A stretch of DNA of 64,000 nt from JBBPYC01 sp965218765 (GTDB lineage: Bacteria; Pseudomonadota; Gammaproteobacteria; Burkholderiales; Burkholderiaceae_C), in the NCBI GenBank assembly GCA_965218765.1, contig CBDCLU010000002.1, positions 1,798,001 to 1,862,000 of the forward strand. Direction: 5' to 3'. A program made the position numbers and the translations under genes. The notes under the pieces are model-generated. The model saw nothing but the letters and a program-made list of their open reading frames with translations, was not told where the DNA came from and searched no databases. Positions 25,141 to 33,120 of the stretch are shown here, one piece after another. Each line of letters starts with the position of its first letter. Position 1 is the first letter of the stretch.

Positions 25141-25974
25141 ATGAGCCAGACGTTGATTGCTACTTTCGATAGCTACACCAGCGCCAACCAAGCCGTAGAG
25201 CGGTTGGTCAAAGCCGGGTTTTCACGCAGCGACATCGACGTGAAGACGACCGACAGCACGGCCGCGGGGACCGCGAACACCGCGACCACCCGGACCGGCG
25301 ATGACGACGCATTCGGCTCGATCGGCCGCTTTTTCAGCGACCTGTTCGGCGGTGACGACGACCGCGATTACGCCAACCACTATTCGGAAGCGGTGCGCCG
25401 TGGCCACGCGGTGCTGACCTTGCAGGCCGACGATGCGCGCGTCGATGAAGCGCATATGCAACTGGACAGCGCCGGCGCCGTGGACATCGACGAACAGGTG
25501 TCCACTTGGCGCAACGACGGCTACACCGGCGGCACTGCCGGTTTGTCAGCGACCGGTCAGACCAGCCAGACCGGCACAGCTGCGGTTGCTGGCAAGGAAG
25601 GTGTGATTCCGGTGGTCGAAGAGCAGCTTGAAGTCGGCAAGCGCCGAGTCGACCAGGGCCGCGTGCGCGTGGTGTCGCGGGTGGAAACCAAGCCGGTGCA
25701 TGAGTCGGTCGAACTGCAAAGCGAACGCGTGGTGATCGAGCGTCATGCGGTGGATCGGCCGGCTTCGGAGGCGGACCTGGACGGTTTCAAGGAGCGCACG
25801 GTCGAGGTGCGCGAATCGGCCGAGCAGGCGGTTGTCAGCAAGACCGCCCATGTGGTCGAAGAAGTCGTGGTCGGCAAACAGGTGACGAACGAGACCAAAC
25901 AGATCGACGACACGGTGCGCCGTACCGATGTGGAAGTCGTGCGCGACGACGACGTCAGCAAGCGCAACAAGTAA
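25141..25974 (+). CDS. DUF2382/general stress protein 17M-like (YsnF/AvaK)
   Basis: 277 residues starting at ATG 25141 with a strong AGGGG Shine-Dalgarno. The N-terminal 95 residues match the GSP17M/YflT-type domain (LIATFDSYTSANQAVERLVKAGFSRSDIDV), followed by a Thr/Gly/Asp linker, then a DUF2382 domain (about 155-270) with VIPVVEEQLEVGKRRVDQGRVRV and repeated VxExxVVxK strands. It is a cytoplasmic stress-response protein. The gene closes the cluster and is followed by a strong terminator at 26006-26033. Confidence 0.85.
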   Translation: MSQTLIATFDSYTSANQAVERLVKAGFSRSDIDVKTTDSTAAGTANTATTRTGDDDAFGSIGRFFSDLFGGDDDRDYANHYSEAVRRGHAVLTLQADDARVDEAHMQLDSAGAVDIDEQVSTWRNDGYTGGTAGLSATGQTSQTGTAAVAGKEGVIPVVEEQLEVGKRRVDQGRVRVVSRVETKPVHESVELQSERVVIERHAVDRPASEADLDGFKERTVEVRESAEQAVVSKTAHVVEEVVVGKQVTNETKQIDDTVRRTDVEVVRDDDVSKRNK

Positions 25975-26005
25975 CGCGGCATTCATTCGTCGCGCTTCAT
26001 TGCAT

Positions 26006-26033
26006 ATGGCCGCACGTTGCGGCCATTTTTTTT
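26006..26033 (+). terminator. Rho-independent terminator
   Basis: Perfect 9-bp stem ATGGCCGCA/TGCGGCCAT (26006-26014 with 26018-26026), CGT loop, followed by seven T. It ends the DUF2382 transcript and insulates the RHH gene. Confidence 0.93.
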
Positions 26034-26071
26034 CGCGCTATGCCGTCGATCGACATTTTTCCCTAAATATT

Positions 26072-26100
26072 TTTTCAATCCACTTGGATGGTGCTAAGAT
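26072..26100 (+). promoter_or_regulatory. Candidate promoter with internal inverted repeat; possible leaderless start
   Basis: TTTTCA (26072-26077) and TAAGAT (26095-26100) are 17 nt apart. A start 7 nt after the -10 would fall on the A of the ATG at 26107, so the RHH mRNA could be leaderless; no Shine-Dalgarno is visible. The inverted repeat ATCC-ACTT-GGAT (26078-26089) between the hexamers could be an operator for the RHH protein itself. Confidence 0.4.
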
Positions 26101-26106
26101 GGCTAC

Positions 26107-26526
26107 ATGCCGAAAGCAGCCGCCCTTGCCATACCCAGCCGTCCCTCGGATGAAAAGCTCACCGTCAACCTGAGTTGCGTTGACCTGGGCCAGATCGACC
26201 TGCTGGTGCAGGAAGGCTTCTACGCAAATCGCGCGGATCTGATCCGCACGGCTGTGCGCAGTCAGCTCGGCACGCATGCCGAAGCACTGCGGCAGGTGAT
26301 CGCGCGCAAGACGCTGGTGCTTGGTATTCAGCAATACAGCGCGGCCGACCTGACCAAGGTGGTGGCCGCCGGCGAACAGCTCGACATTCGCGTGCTTGGG
26401 CTGGCGGTGTTCGCCGACGACGTGACAGCCGAGCTGGCGCTGGCAGCAGTCAGCTCGCTGACCGTGCTCGGCGCGCTTCATGCAAGCCCCGCGGTGCGCG
26501 ATGCGCTGCGCACGCGGCTGCGCTGA
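26107..26526 (+). CDS. Ribbon-helix-helix (CopG-like) regulator
   Basis: 139 residues. The N-terminal RHH domain reads KLTVNLSCVDLGQIDLLVQEGFYANRADLIRTAVRSQLG (about 18-57): one strand, helix, a Gly-Phe-Tyr turn, second helix with RADLIRTAVR. The C-terminal 70 residues (LGIQQYSAADLTKVVAAGEQLDIRVLGLAVFADDVTAELA) form a repeated beta-type segment unlike usual antitoxin tails. Genes of this kind are often found beside PHB depolymerase or granule-associated genes in Burkholderiales, and here a PHB depolymerase family gene follows after 77 nt. Likely its repressor. Confidence 0.75.
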   Translation: MPKAAALAIPSRPSDEKLTVNLSCVDLGQIDLLVQEGFYANRADLIRTAVRSQLGTHAEALRQVIARKTLVLGIQQYSAADLTKVVAAGEQLDIRVLGLAVFADDVTAELALAAVSSLTVLGALHASPAVRDALRTRLR

Positions 26527-26603
26527 CGGCTTGCGACTGCCGCTGCCGTCTGCCTGTTTGACCGTTGCGCCACTTTTTCCAACCCTGAAAGTTTGACCAT
26601 CCC

Positions 26604-27722
26604 ATGCACGCCGACTACCAACAATTGATGGCCGAGGCGACCCGGCTCACCCAGACCGGCGACCTGAGCGCCGCCACGGCGCTGATCCAGCGGGCGCTCA
26701 GAGGCGATGGCGCAGATGCAGCAGCAACGACGCCGACCTGGCCGGCCGATCGCGCCGGCACCGCGGCTGAACATGCCCGCGTAATCGATGTGCAGGCGCG
26801 TACCGTGGCGGACCCGGCTGCGGCAACCGATGGCAGTTCGGCAGTCCGCCCGACGCCCCCGGCCGTCGGCCAATTCAATGCTGGCAGCTATGCGCACCCG
26901 ACCGCCGGGCGGCGCGATTACAAGCTTTATGTGCCTCACCAAGCGGGCGAAGGGCGGCAGCTGCCGCTGGTCGTGATGCTGCATGGCTGCACGCAGGACC
27001 CGGACGACTTCGCGCGCGGCACCGCAATGAACGAAGCCGCCGAAGCCCAAGGCCTGTTCGTGCTATATCCGGCGCAGTCGGCGGACATGAATCCGCAGCG
27101 CTGCTGGAACTGGTTCAAGCACAACCACCAGCAGCGCGGCCACGGCGAGCCGGCGGTGCTGGCCGGCATGGTGCAGGAGCTGATCGCGCAGCAGCCGATC
27201 GATCCGGCGCGCGTCTATGTCGCGGGCCTGTCCGCAGGTGGCGCGATGGCGGCAATCCTGGGTGAGGCGTACCCGGACCTGTTCGCCGCCGTCGGCGTGC
27301 ATTCAGGCCTGGCGGCCGGCGCGGCGAACGACCTGCCATCGGCATTCGGCGCGATGCAGGGCAACGGCGGCGCGCCGGCAAGACCTGCCAGCGGGATGCC
27401 GACCATCGTGTTCCACGGCGATGCGGACCACACGGTCAGCATCAAGAACGCGAAGCAGGTGATCGATGCAAGCGTCGGCGGCGCGGCGACGCTGCAGGCC
27501 GAGCCGCCATCGATCGAGGACAGCGGCCGGCGTCAGGTCACCCGGCAGGTGCACCGCAACAGCAACGGCGACATCGCAGCGGAAATCTGGACGATTCATG
27601 GCGCACCGCACGCCTGGGCCGGCGGGCACACGGCCGGATCGTTCACGGACCCAAGCGGGCCGGACGCGACCCGGCAAATGTTGCGCTTTTTCGCGCAGCA
27701 TGCGCGGGTCACCGGTCGTTGA
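26604..27722 (+). CDS. PHB depolymerase family esterase
   Basis: 372 residues, alpha/beta hydrolase. After ~90 residues of Ala/Thr-rich lead comes the fold: YKLYVPHQAGEGRQLPLVVMLHGCTQDPDDFARGT (oxyanion HGC), LYPAQSADMNPQRCWNWF, and the lipase box GLSAGGAMA with Ser near 210. Asp of HGDADHTVS and His of GAPHAWAGG complete the triad. No signal peptide is seen, so it is probably intracellular and acts on PHA oligomers or other esters rather than being the secreted type. Pairs with the upstream RHH gene. Confidence 0.85.
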   Translation: MHADYQQLMAEATRLTQTGDLSAATALIQRALRGDGADAAATTPTWPADRAGTAAEHARVIDVQARTVADPAAATDGSSAVRPTPPAVGQFNAGSYAHPTAGRRDYKLYVPHQAGEGRQLPLVVMLHGCTQDPDDFARGTAMNEAAEAQGLFVLYPAQSADMNPQRCWNWFKHNHQQRGHGEPAVLAGMVQELIAQQPIDPARVYVAGLSAGGAMAAILGEAYPDLFAAVGVHSGLAAGAANDLPSAFGAMQGNGGAPARPASGMPTIVFHGDADHTVSIKNAKQVIDASVGGAATLQAEPPSIEDSGRRQVTRQVHRNSNGDIAAEIWTIHGAPHAWAGGHTAGSFTDPSGPDATRQMLRFFAQHARVTGR

Positions 27723-27791
27723 AAGCCGGTTGCCTGGCGGGCCCGCCGCAGCCCGGGACGGCCGGAATGCGTGTCCGGACGAACGCCCGGC

Positions 27792-28343
27792 TCAGGGCTC
27801 CATCCAGTCGCTCAGCTCGTCGGCGTGTTCCTGCTCCTGCGCGAGGATGTCGGACAGCATGCGGCGCGTGGTGATGTCCTTGTCGCCAATCAGTTCGATC
27901 ATCTGGCCGTAGGCCTCGATCGCCACGCGTTCGGCCACCAGGTTGGCGCGGATCATCGCCTGCAGATCGAGCGACTGGTCGTATTCCGCATGGCTGCGTT
28001 CCATCAGCGTGGTCGGCGCGAAGTCCGGCTCGCCGCCGAGCTGCACGATGCGCTCGGCGATCCGGTCCGCATGGCTGGTTTCCTCCTGCGCATGCACCAT
28101 GAATTCGTCGGCGACCTTGGGCGAATTGATGCCCTTGGCGGTGAAGTGATGGCGCTTGTAACGCAGGATGCAGACCAGTTCGGTCGCCAGCGCATCGTTG
28201 AGCAGCTTGACGATATCGTCGCGCCACGGCCCGAAGCTCGGCACCACGGCACCATCGTCGAGCGAACGTTTCGCCGCGTCGAGCCTGGCCTCGTCGAGCA
28301 CCAGGCGTTGCGGCTCGGAAGCGATGTTCGGGTTCGGTGTCAT
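27792..28343 (-). CDS. Ferritin-like/bacterioferritin-type protein
   Basis: 183 residues forming a four-helix ferritin-like bundle. Di-iron ligands can be read: Glu in ATELVCILRYKRHHF (about 55), E-x-x-H in QEETSHADRI (about 95), Glu in LVAERVAIEAYG (about 140) and E-x-x-H in QEQEHADEL (about 173). The ~45-residue N-terminal lead is not part of the bundle. Proteins of this type store iron or detoxify peroxide and are often called bacterioferritin or Dps-like. Stand-alone; convergent with the esterase gene. Confidence 0.85.
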   Translation of the reverse strand: MTPNPNIASEPQRLVLDEARLDAAKRSLDDGAVVPSFGPWRDDIVKLLNDALATELVCILRYKRHHFTAKGINSPKVADEFMVHAQEETSHADRIAERIVQLGGEPDFAPTTLMERSHAEYDQSLDLQAMIRANLVAERVAIEAYGQMIELIGDKDITTRRMLSDILAQEQEHADELSDWMEP

Positions 28344-28429
28344 TGAAGAATTCCTTTTTGTTGCATATTGGCGCTGAAATGATAGTGGCTTCGGTGGCTT
28401 GAAGCGCCGCCTCGGGGCTCTGCCCAGCC

Positions 28430-29191
28430 TCAGGTCGGCGTGCCGGCCGATTGCGGCTGCAGCAGTGCGTCATGCGACCAGCTGTCCACTGGCTGCTGCG
28501 GTGGCGGCAACCGCAGCTGCTGATTGCGCGCATGCAGATGGCTCATCAGCGCATCCCCGAAGCCGCCGCGCACACGCGTGCGATGGCGCGCGCTCGTCAC
28601 CACCCGGGGCAGCGCGCTCCAGGCGATGCGCGCGCCGGCCGCCTGGCATGCCTGCACGAGCGCCACATCTTCGCTGCATGCAAGCGCCTCGAAGCCGCCG
28701 ACCGATTGGTAGGCGGCCGCCGACACGCCGAGGTTGGCGCCGTGGATGTGGGGGTGGCCGTCCGCATCGGTATAAGTCGCGTTGAAACGGGCGCGCAGAT
28801 AATCGCCGTTGATTCCGTGCGGGCTCCAGTCTTCCACGCCGACCGAGCCGCACACGACGTCCGCATCGAGCAGCAGCTGATGCACCAGCCACCGCGGCGA
28901 CACCAACGTGTCGGCGTCGGTGAACGAAAGCCAGCGTGCGCCGCGCTCTAGCAGCCATTCGCAGCCCGCAGCGCGCGCGCGCCCGACGTTTCGGAACGCG
29001 ACGTCGAGGCAGTGCACGCGCGCGTGGCTTTGTGCGATGGCAGCAGTCCCGTCGGTGCAGGCGTCGAGAACCAGCACGACCTCGACCGGCTCGCCCGCCA
29101 GTTGCGGATGGCTGGCTGCCCGCAGCGCCGCGCGCAGGCAGGCATCGATCGTCTCGGCCTCGTCATGGGCCGGGATCACGATGCCGATCAC
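28430..29191 (-). CDS. Family 2 glycosyltransferase
   Basis: 253 residues from GTG 29191, whose last two bases are part of the TGA of the methyltransferase gene (GTGA overlap). GT-A fold: VIGIVIPAHDEAETIDACL, then LVLDACTDGTAA, the DXD metal site in FTDADTLV (about 105) and the acceptor-side GANLGVSAAAYQSVGGFEAL (about 170). Translation could not begin further upstream without reading unrelated sequence. No transmembrane helix, so it is a cytoplasmic or peripheral enzyme. It is the last gene of a four-gene cassette with acyl-CoA dehydrogenase, PIG-L deacetylase and methyltransferase; sugar and acceptor unknown. Confidence 0.85.
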   Translation of the reverse strand: MIGIVIPAHDEAETIDACLRAALRAASHPQLAGEPVEVVLVLDACTDGTAAIAQSHARVHCLDVAFRNVGRARAAGCEWLLERGARWLSFTDADTLVSPRWLVHQLLLDADVVCGSVGVEDWSPHGINGDYLRARFNATYTDADGHPHIHGANLGVSAAAYQSVGGFEALACSEDVALVQACQAAGARIAWSALPRVVTSARHRTRVRGGFGDALMSHLHARNQQLRLPPPQQPVDSWSHDALLQPQSAGTPT

Positions 29192-29829
29192 CAGATGCGC
29201 TCGCGCTGCGCGACAGATCGGCCGTCGCGCGACCAGACTTCCAGCAGGAAATCGGCTTCTCGGAGGGTACTGAGACAGGGCATGGCACCGCCTAGCAAGG
29301 CGTGCACCCGATCGGTGTCCAGCGTGCGTTCGGCAAACGGCACACGCCAATGACAGGCGACCAGCGTGCCGCCGGCGGCAAGCGTTGCGCGGCAGCGGCG
29401 TGCGAGTTCGCGCAGCTCGGCTTCGGCGAGGAAGTAGCCGATTTCACTGAGCACGATCAGCTCGAACGGCCGCGTCGACGCGTCGGCCGGCCAGTCCCAC
29501 GGCAGCCGTTGCCGTCGCAGGCGCACCTGCGGCAGGTGCTGCGTGCGCCTTGCTGCCGCCTGCAGCGCACGTGGGTTGAAGTCGGCGGCGAGCAGTTCGT
29601 CGCAACGATCGGCCAGCGCCACGGTGAGCTCGCCGATGCCGCAGGCCGGCTCGAATGCGCGCTGAAAACGCGGCTTCGGCAATGCGGCCAGCAGCAGGTC
29701 GCGCTTGCGCTGCTCGTACCAGCGGCTGCGCACGCCGTACGGATCCTCGCCCGCGCTGCCGCCATACATCGCATCGAAATAACCGGGCTGCCAGTCGGAC
29801 CCAGCAGCGGGTGCGCCGGTACTGCTCAC
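29188..29829 (-). CDS. NodS-like SAM-dependent methyltransferase
   Basis: 213 residues. Class I Rossmann methyltransferase: motif I FEPACGIGELTVALADRC (about 58-75), acidic residue ending strand 2 in LLAADFNP, motif with LIVLSEIGYFL, and GGTLVACHWRVP as strand 5. Overall shape and length resemble NodS, which N-methylates the deacetylated glucosamine end of Nod-factor precursors. That is striking next to a PIG-L deacetylase gene, whose stop overlaps this start by 4 nt (ATGA). An N- or O-methyltransferase acting on the product of the deacetylase is inferred. Confidence 0.82.
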   Translation of the reverse strand: MSSTGAPAAGSDWQPGYFDAMYGGSAGEDPYGVRSRWYEQRKRDLLLAALPKPRFQRAFEPACGIGELTVALADRCDELLAADFNPRALQAAARRTQHLPQVRLRRQRLPWDWPADASTRPFELIVLSEIGYFLAEAELRELARRCRATLAAGGTLVACHWRVPFAERTLDTDRVHALLGGAMPCLSTLREADFLLEVWSRDGRSVAQRERIW

Positions 29830-30638
29830 AGGAACACGATCTCGAACGGCCGCGCCGCGCGTTGCACGATCGAAGGACGCAACACGGCCGGTGCGCCGGT
29901 GCTCGGGTCTGGTTCGAGCTGGCTTGCGAACGCCTGGAGTGCGGTCTGCTTGGCCTGCACAGTGGCCGGGCCGAGTGCGATCCGATGCGCCCGCTGCCAG
30001 GGCACGCGCGTATCGCCGGGTGTTGCCCAGTGCCAGGTCCAGACCGGCACTTCGACCAATGGGACGCCGCGTCGGCGTGCAGCTTGCGCGCAGGCCGCAC
30101 CAGTTGCGTCATGGTCCGGATGGCCGTCGAGCCGCCAAGTGGAAAACAGCACGTCGTGCGGCTGCAGTGCGTCCGCGATGCGTTCGCTGAAGTCCTCGAT
30201 CGCGGCAGCCAGCGCGCCATCGGAAAACCGCAGCCGCCGAACCTGCGTGGCGTCGGCGCCCAATGCGGCAAGCGCCCGCTGCGTTTCGCGCGGCCGTTCA
30301 GCAGCCAACCGTGCAGCTGGCCACAGCGGGGAGTCCGGGTGGCTGGCGTCGCCGTCGGTGGCGGCGATCAGGCACAGGCTGCGCCCGAGTTGCGCGATTT
30401 GCGACCAGAGGCCACCGACCGCCAGCACTTCATCGTCCGGATGCGGCGCCACCATGACCGCGCGGCGGCCTGTCGGCACCAGCTGCGCAGCGGACTGAAT
30501 CGGCAGGTGCTGTGCCGCAAGCCAGGGCAGCCAGACGTGCTCGGCGGTACCGTCGCTTGCATCGATGAAACGCGCAGGCACGACGGCGGAAGACGCACCG
30601 GCGAGCCAAGCGCCCGGATTCTTTGCTACAGCGGCCAA
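29826..30638 (-). CDS. PIG-L family (LmbE-like) deacetylase
   Basis: About 270 residues. The metal-binding signature APHPDDE is at about 63-69 with HPDHDATG (about 155) supplying the other His ligand. Such enzymes remove acetyl groups from GlcNAc-like sugars (GlcNAc-PI, mycothiol precursor, chitobiose) using zinc. The start is uncertain: TTG 30638 overlaps the dehydrogenase end by 13 nt, GTG 30581 is 57 nt further in; no ATG suits. Further upstream sequence in this frame is Arg/Ser-rich shadow of the dehydrogenase. Followed with a 4-nt overlap by the methyltransferase. Confidence 0.83.
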   Translation of the reverse strand: MAAVAKNPGAWLAGASSAVVPARFIDASDGTAEHVWLPWLAAQHLPIQSAAQLVPTGRRAVMVAPHPDDEVLAVGGLWSQIAQLGRSLCLIAATDGDASHPDSPLWPAARLAAERPRETQRALAALGADATQVRRLRFSDGALAAAIEDFSERIADALQPHDVLFSTWRLDGHPDHDATGAACAQAARRRGVPLVEVPVWTWHWATPGDTRVPWQRAHRIALGPATVQAKQTALQAFASQLEPDPSTGAPAVLRPSIVQRAARPFEIVFL

Positions 30639-31663
30639 GGATCTGCTCCGGCATCGGCGAGCAATCCACCCAGGACAGCGAGATCCCGCTCCGCATGGCT
30701 TTGCCGCAGATAGACGGGCAAATCCGCCATCGCACGCGCAAAGCGCGGATCGCGACACAGTGGAGCAGCGCCAGTTGCGCGGCCTGCGTGGTGCAGCACT
30801 TGCAAAGCGGCTGCTTCGACGATGGCGCGCACGCGCAGCGCCTGCTGTTGTGCGTCGGCACGCGGGTGCCGATCGATCCAGGCTGCCGCCTCGCGCAACG
30901 CCGCAGCGCTGCTGCACAGCGCTGCATCGATCGCGCCCAGATGTGCCCTCGCATGCGGATCGTCACGCCCGCCGACGAACCGCCGGACCTGTGAACCGAT
31001 GCCCATCGCACCGCCCCACCAGCAAGCGGCGATGCCGGCGCCGCCATGCCAGAAACCCGGCCTTTCCACATAAGCGCCTTGGGCACCCACTCGGACCGCA
31101 GTCGCACGCTCGAAGCGGACATCCACACTGCAGGAAGCTGCCATGCCGACCGCGTGCCAGCCCTGCTGCGTGACCGTTACTGCGGGCTGATCGAGCGCAA
31201 CCGCCGCCAGGCAGGCTGCACCTGCTTCGTCCCAACCGCTCACCACCGCATGCGTCAACTCGGCAGCGCCCGAGCACCACGCTTTGGTGCCGGTCAGATA
31301 CAGAGCAGCCGGGTCGTCTGCTGCAGCCTCGAACAGCAAGCGCGCGCTCGGCGGTTCGGCGCACCAGGCACCCCAGAGACTGTCCGGCAACGGCGGTGGT
31401 CCGTGCAGTTCGGCGAGTATGGCGAGCGCGTCCGTGTGGCCTTCGAACAATTTGACCAGCGGCAAGTCCTGCGCAGCGACCGCTGCCAACGCGCGCCAGC
31501 GCTGCAACGTATCGCCACGGCCGGGCAATGGCAGCTCGCTGCCGAACTGCTCGATCGCGAGCCGAAGCGATGCAGCGTCGGCCAGATGAGGTGCGTCCGG
31601 CGGGCCCGCGGTTAGGAGCGGGCCCGATACCCGATCACGATCGACCGGCAACGGCATCGCCAT
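30626..31663 (-). CDS. Acyl-CoA dehydrogenase-like protein, shortened
   Basis: 345 residues, shorter than the usual ~380 and with a weakly conserved N-terminal alpha domain. Middle beta domain includes AALYLTGTKAWCSGAAELTHAVVS, recalling the LxGxKxxxTGA segment of acyl-CoA dehydrogenases, and the C-terminal helices have IDAALCSSAAALREAAAWID and PLCRDPRFARAMADLPVYLRQSHAERDL, ending in the region that normally carries the CoA- and flavin-side loop. The usual catalytic Glu position cannot be assigned with confidence. First gene of the cassette, so it probably desaturates or oxidises an acyl or lipid-linked group on the glycoconjugate rather than a fatty acid for energy (inference). Confidence 0.75.
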   Translation of the reverse strand: MAMPLPVDRDRVSGPLLTAGPPDAPHLADAASLRLAIEQFGSELPLPGRGDTLQRWRALAAVAAQDLPLVKLFEGHTDALAILAELHGPPPLPDSLWGAWCAEPPSARLLFEAAADDPAALYLTGTKAWCSGAAELTHAVVSGWDEAGAACLAAVALDQPAVTVTQQGWHAVGMAASCSVDVRFERATAVRVGAQGAYVERPGFWHGGAGIAACWWGGAMGIGSQVRRFVGGRDDPHARAHLGAIDAALCSSAAALREAAAWIDRHPRADAQQQALRVRAIVEAAALQVLHHAGRATGAAPLCRDPRFARAMADLPVYLRQSHAERDLAVLGGLLADAGADPWPL

Positions 31664-31714
31664 TGGTCAGCCGGACCATGCGCACGTCGACCAGCACGGC
31701 GTTCACACGACCCG

Positions 31715-32392
31715 TCACTGCGCTTTCATTCCCTTGCGTGGTGCGGTGGCCGGCGTGCCCGCAGCCATCATCGAGTCGTGCATGCCTTGCGCCATCTGCA
31801 GGTGCTCGCGCAGCGTGGGCAACGTCTTGGTGGCGAATGCCTTGACCTGCGGGTCCTTGCCGGACTTGGATTCCTTGTCGAACAGCTCGATGTCCTTTTT
31901 GTGATCGGACACCATGTGCGACATATAGGCGCGGTCGAACTCGGCGCCGGACATGGTCTTGAGCTTGTCCATCATCTTCATTTCCTTCTTCGGCGGAGAC
32001 GACGGCAACTCCACGTTCTTGCTGGACGCGATCGTCTTCAGCTCTGCGTTCGCCTTGCCGTGATCGGTTTCCATGCGCGCGCCGAACTGCTTGACCTGGT
32101 CGCTGGCTGCCTGGGCCTGTGCGAGCTTGCCCATCTCGACTTCGGTCATGCCGCCTGCCGCCGCCTTGGACATAAATTTGCGGTCAGCGACGCGCTTGGT
32201 CTTTGCAGCCGGCTGCGAGGCAGTCGCATTCATCGGGATCGCACCCGCCATCGGCGCGGTACCCGGCTGCATCGTCTTGCCGGACGCGTCCGTCGGCGGG
32301 CTGGCGGTCTGTGCCATCGCAGACAGGCCAAAGCCGGCCAGCGCCAGCGAAACGGCAGCCGCTGCGGGACGCAAAGTGAAAGTCTTGAACAT
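31715..32392 (-). CDS. DUF4142 family periplasmic protein
   Basis: 225 residues with a Sec signal peptide (1-28, MFKTFTLRPAAAAVSLALAG, cleavage after AMA). The mature protein has a Met/Thr/Pro-rich linker followed by DUF4142, a ferritin-like four-helix domain: FMSKAAAGGMTEVEMGKLAQAQAASDQVKQFGARM, DHGKANAELKTIA, AYMSHMVSDHKKDIELFDKES and AFATKTLPTLREHLQMA. DUF4142 proteins are periplasmic, often linked to metal or envelope stress. Met-rich composition and several His could bind metal. Divergent from pgpA by 165 nt. Confidence 0.88.
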   Translation of the reverse strand: MFKTFTLRPAAAAVSLALAGFGLSAMAQTASPPTDASGKTMQPGTAPMAGAIPMNATASQPAAKTKRVADRKFMSKAAAGGMTEVEMGKLAQAQAASDQVKQFGARMETDHGKANAELKTIASSKNVELPSSPPKKEMKMMDKLKTMSGAEFDRAYMSHMVSDHKKDIELFDKESKSGKDPQVKAFATKTLPTLREHLQMAQGMHDSMMAAGTPATAPRKGMKAQ

Positions 32393-32557
32393 GAACGTGG
32401 TCCTTGCAGAAAAGTTGGGGAAAGACTGATGTATCGCCATGAAGGCAAGCAGCGCGCCCAGCGCCGCATGACCCACATGGCGGTTGCAATTCTGACAGCC
32501 GGCCACGGCACCGGGGCCGACTTCCCTAGCAATCGCGTCTGGCAACATCAGCCGTCC

Positions 32558-33082
32558 ATGCCCGCTGCCTCGACGCCAACCCGCACGCCTGTCACGGCGC
32601 GCTTCCTGCTCGCCCATCCTGCGCATTTCATCGCGCTGGGCTTCGGCGTGGGGCTCGCGCCAATGGCGCCGGGCACAGCCGGCACCTTGTGGGCTTGGGC
32701 GGCATTCATCGCATTGCAGGCGACGCTGCCGCCCGTCGCGCTCGGCTCGACGATCGCGGCCGCGCTCGGGCTCGGTTGGTGGGCCTGCACCGTCACCGCG
32801 CGCAATCTGGCCACGATGGATCCGGGCCAGATCGTCTGGGACGAGATCGTGACGTTCTGGATCGTGTTGTGGCTGCTGCTGCCCGCAGGCTTCATCGCTC
32901 AGCTATGCGCGTTCGCACTGTTTCGATTCTTCGACGCCGTGAAGCCAGGGCCGGTCGGCTGGGCCGACCGGCGCTTCAAGCGCTTCGGCGCGGCAGGCGG
33001 TCTCGGCATCCTGCTGGATGACCTGGTGGCAGGCTTTCTCACACTGCTCGTGCTTGCACTGAGCCGCGCCGCTGGCTGGTGA
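32558..33082 (+). CDS. pgpA: Phosphatidylglycerophosphatase A
   Basis: 174 residues, inner-membrane enzyme that dephosphorylates phosphatidylglycerol-phosphate. Conserved features: GFGVGLAPMAPGTAGTLWA (about 28-46), DPGQIVWDEIVTFWI (about 90, catalytic acidic residues), RFFDAVKPGPVGWADR (about 122) and GILLDDLVAGFLTLL (about 150). Three to four membrane helices. The same frame is open far upstream to 31778, but that part is antisense to the DUF4142 gene and not homologous; ATG 32558 is chosen. pncC follows after 38 nt, an arrangement seen often in beta-proteobacteria. Confidence 0.93.
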   Translation: MPAASTPTRTPVTARFLLAHPAHFIALGFGVGLAPMAPGTAGTLWAWAAFIALQATLPPVALGSTIAAALGLGWWACTVTARNLATMDPGQIVWDEIVTFWIVLWLLLPAGFIAQLCAFALFRFFDAVKPGPVGWADRRFKRFGAAGGLGILLDDLVAGFLTLLVLALSRAAGW

Positions 33083-33120
33083 CAAGTGACCCTTTGCTAT
33101 GCTTTTGATTGCAGGAAACG

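Noticed and set aside
31778..33082. 434-codon frame extending pgpA upstream
   Set aside because: The first 260 codons are antisense to the DUF4142 gene and not PgpA-like.
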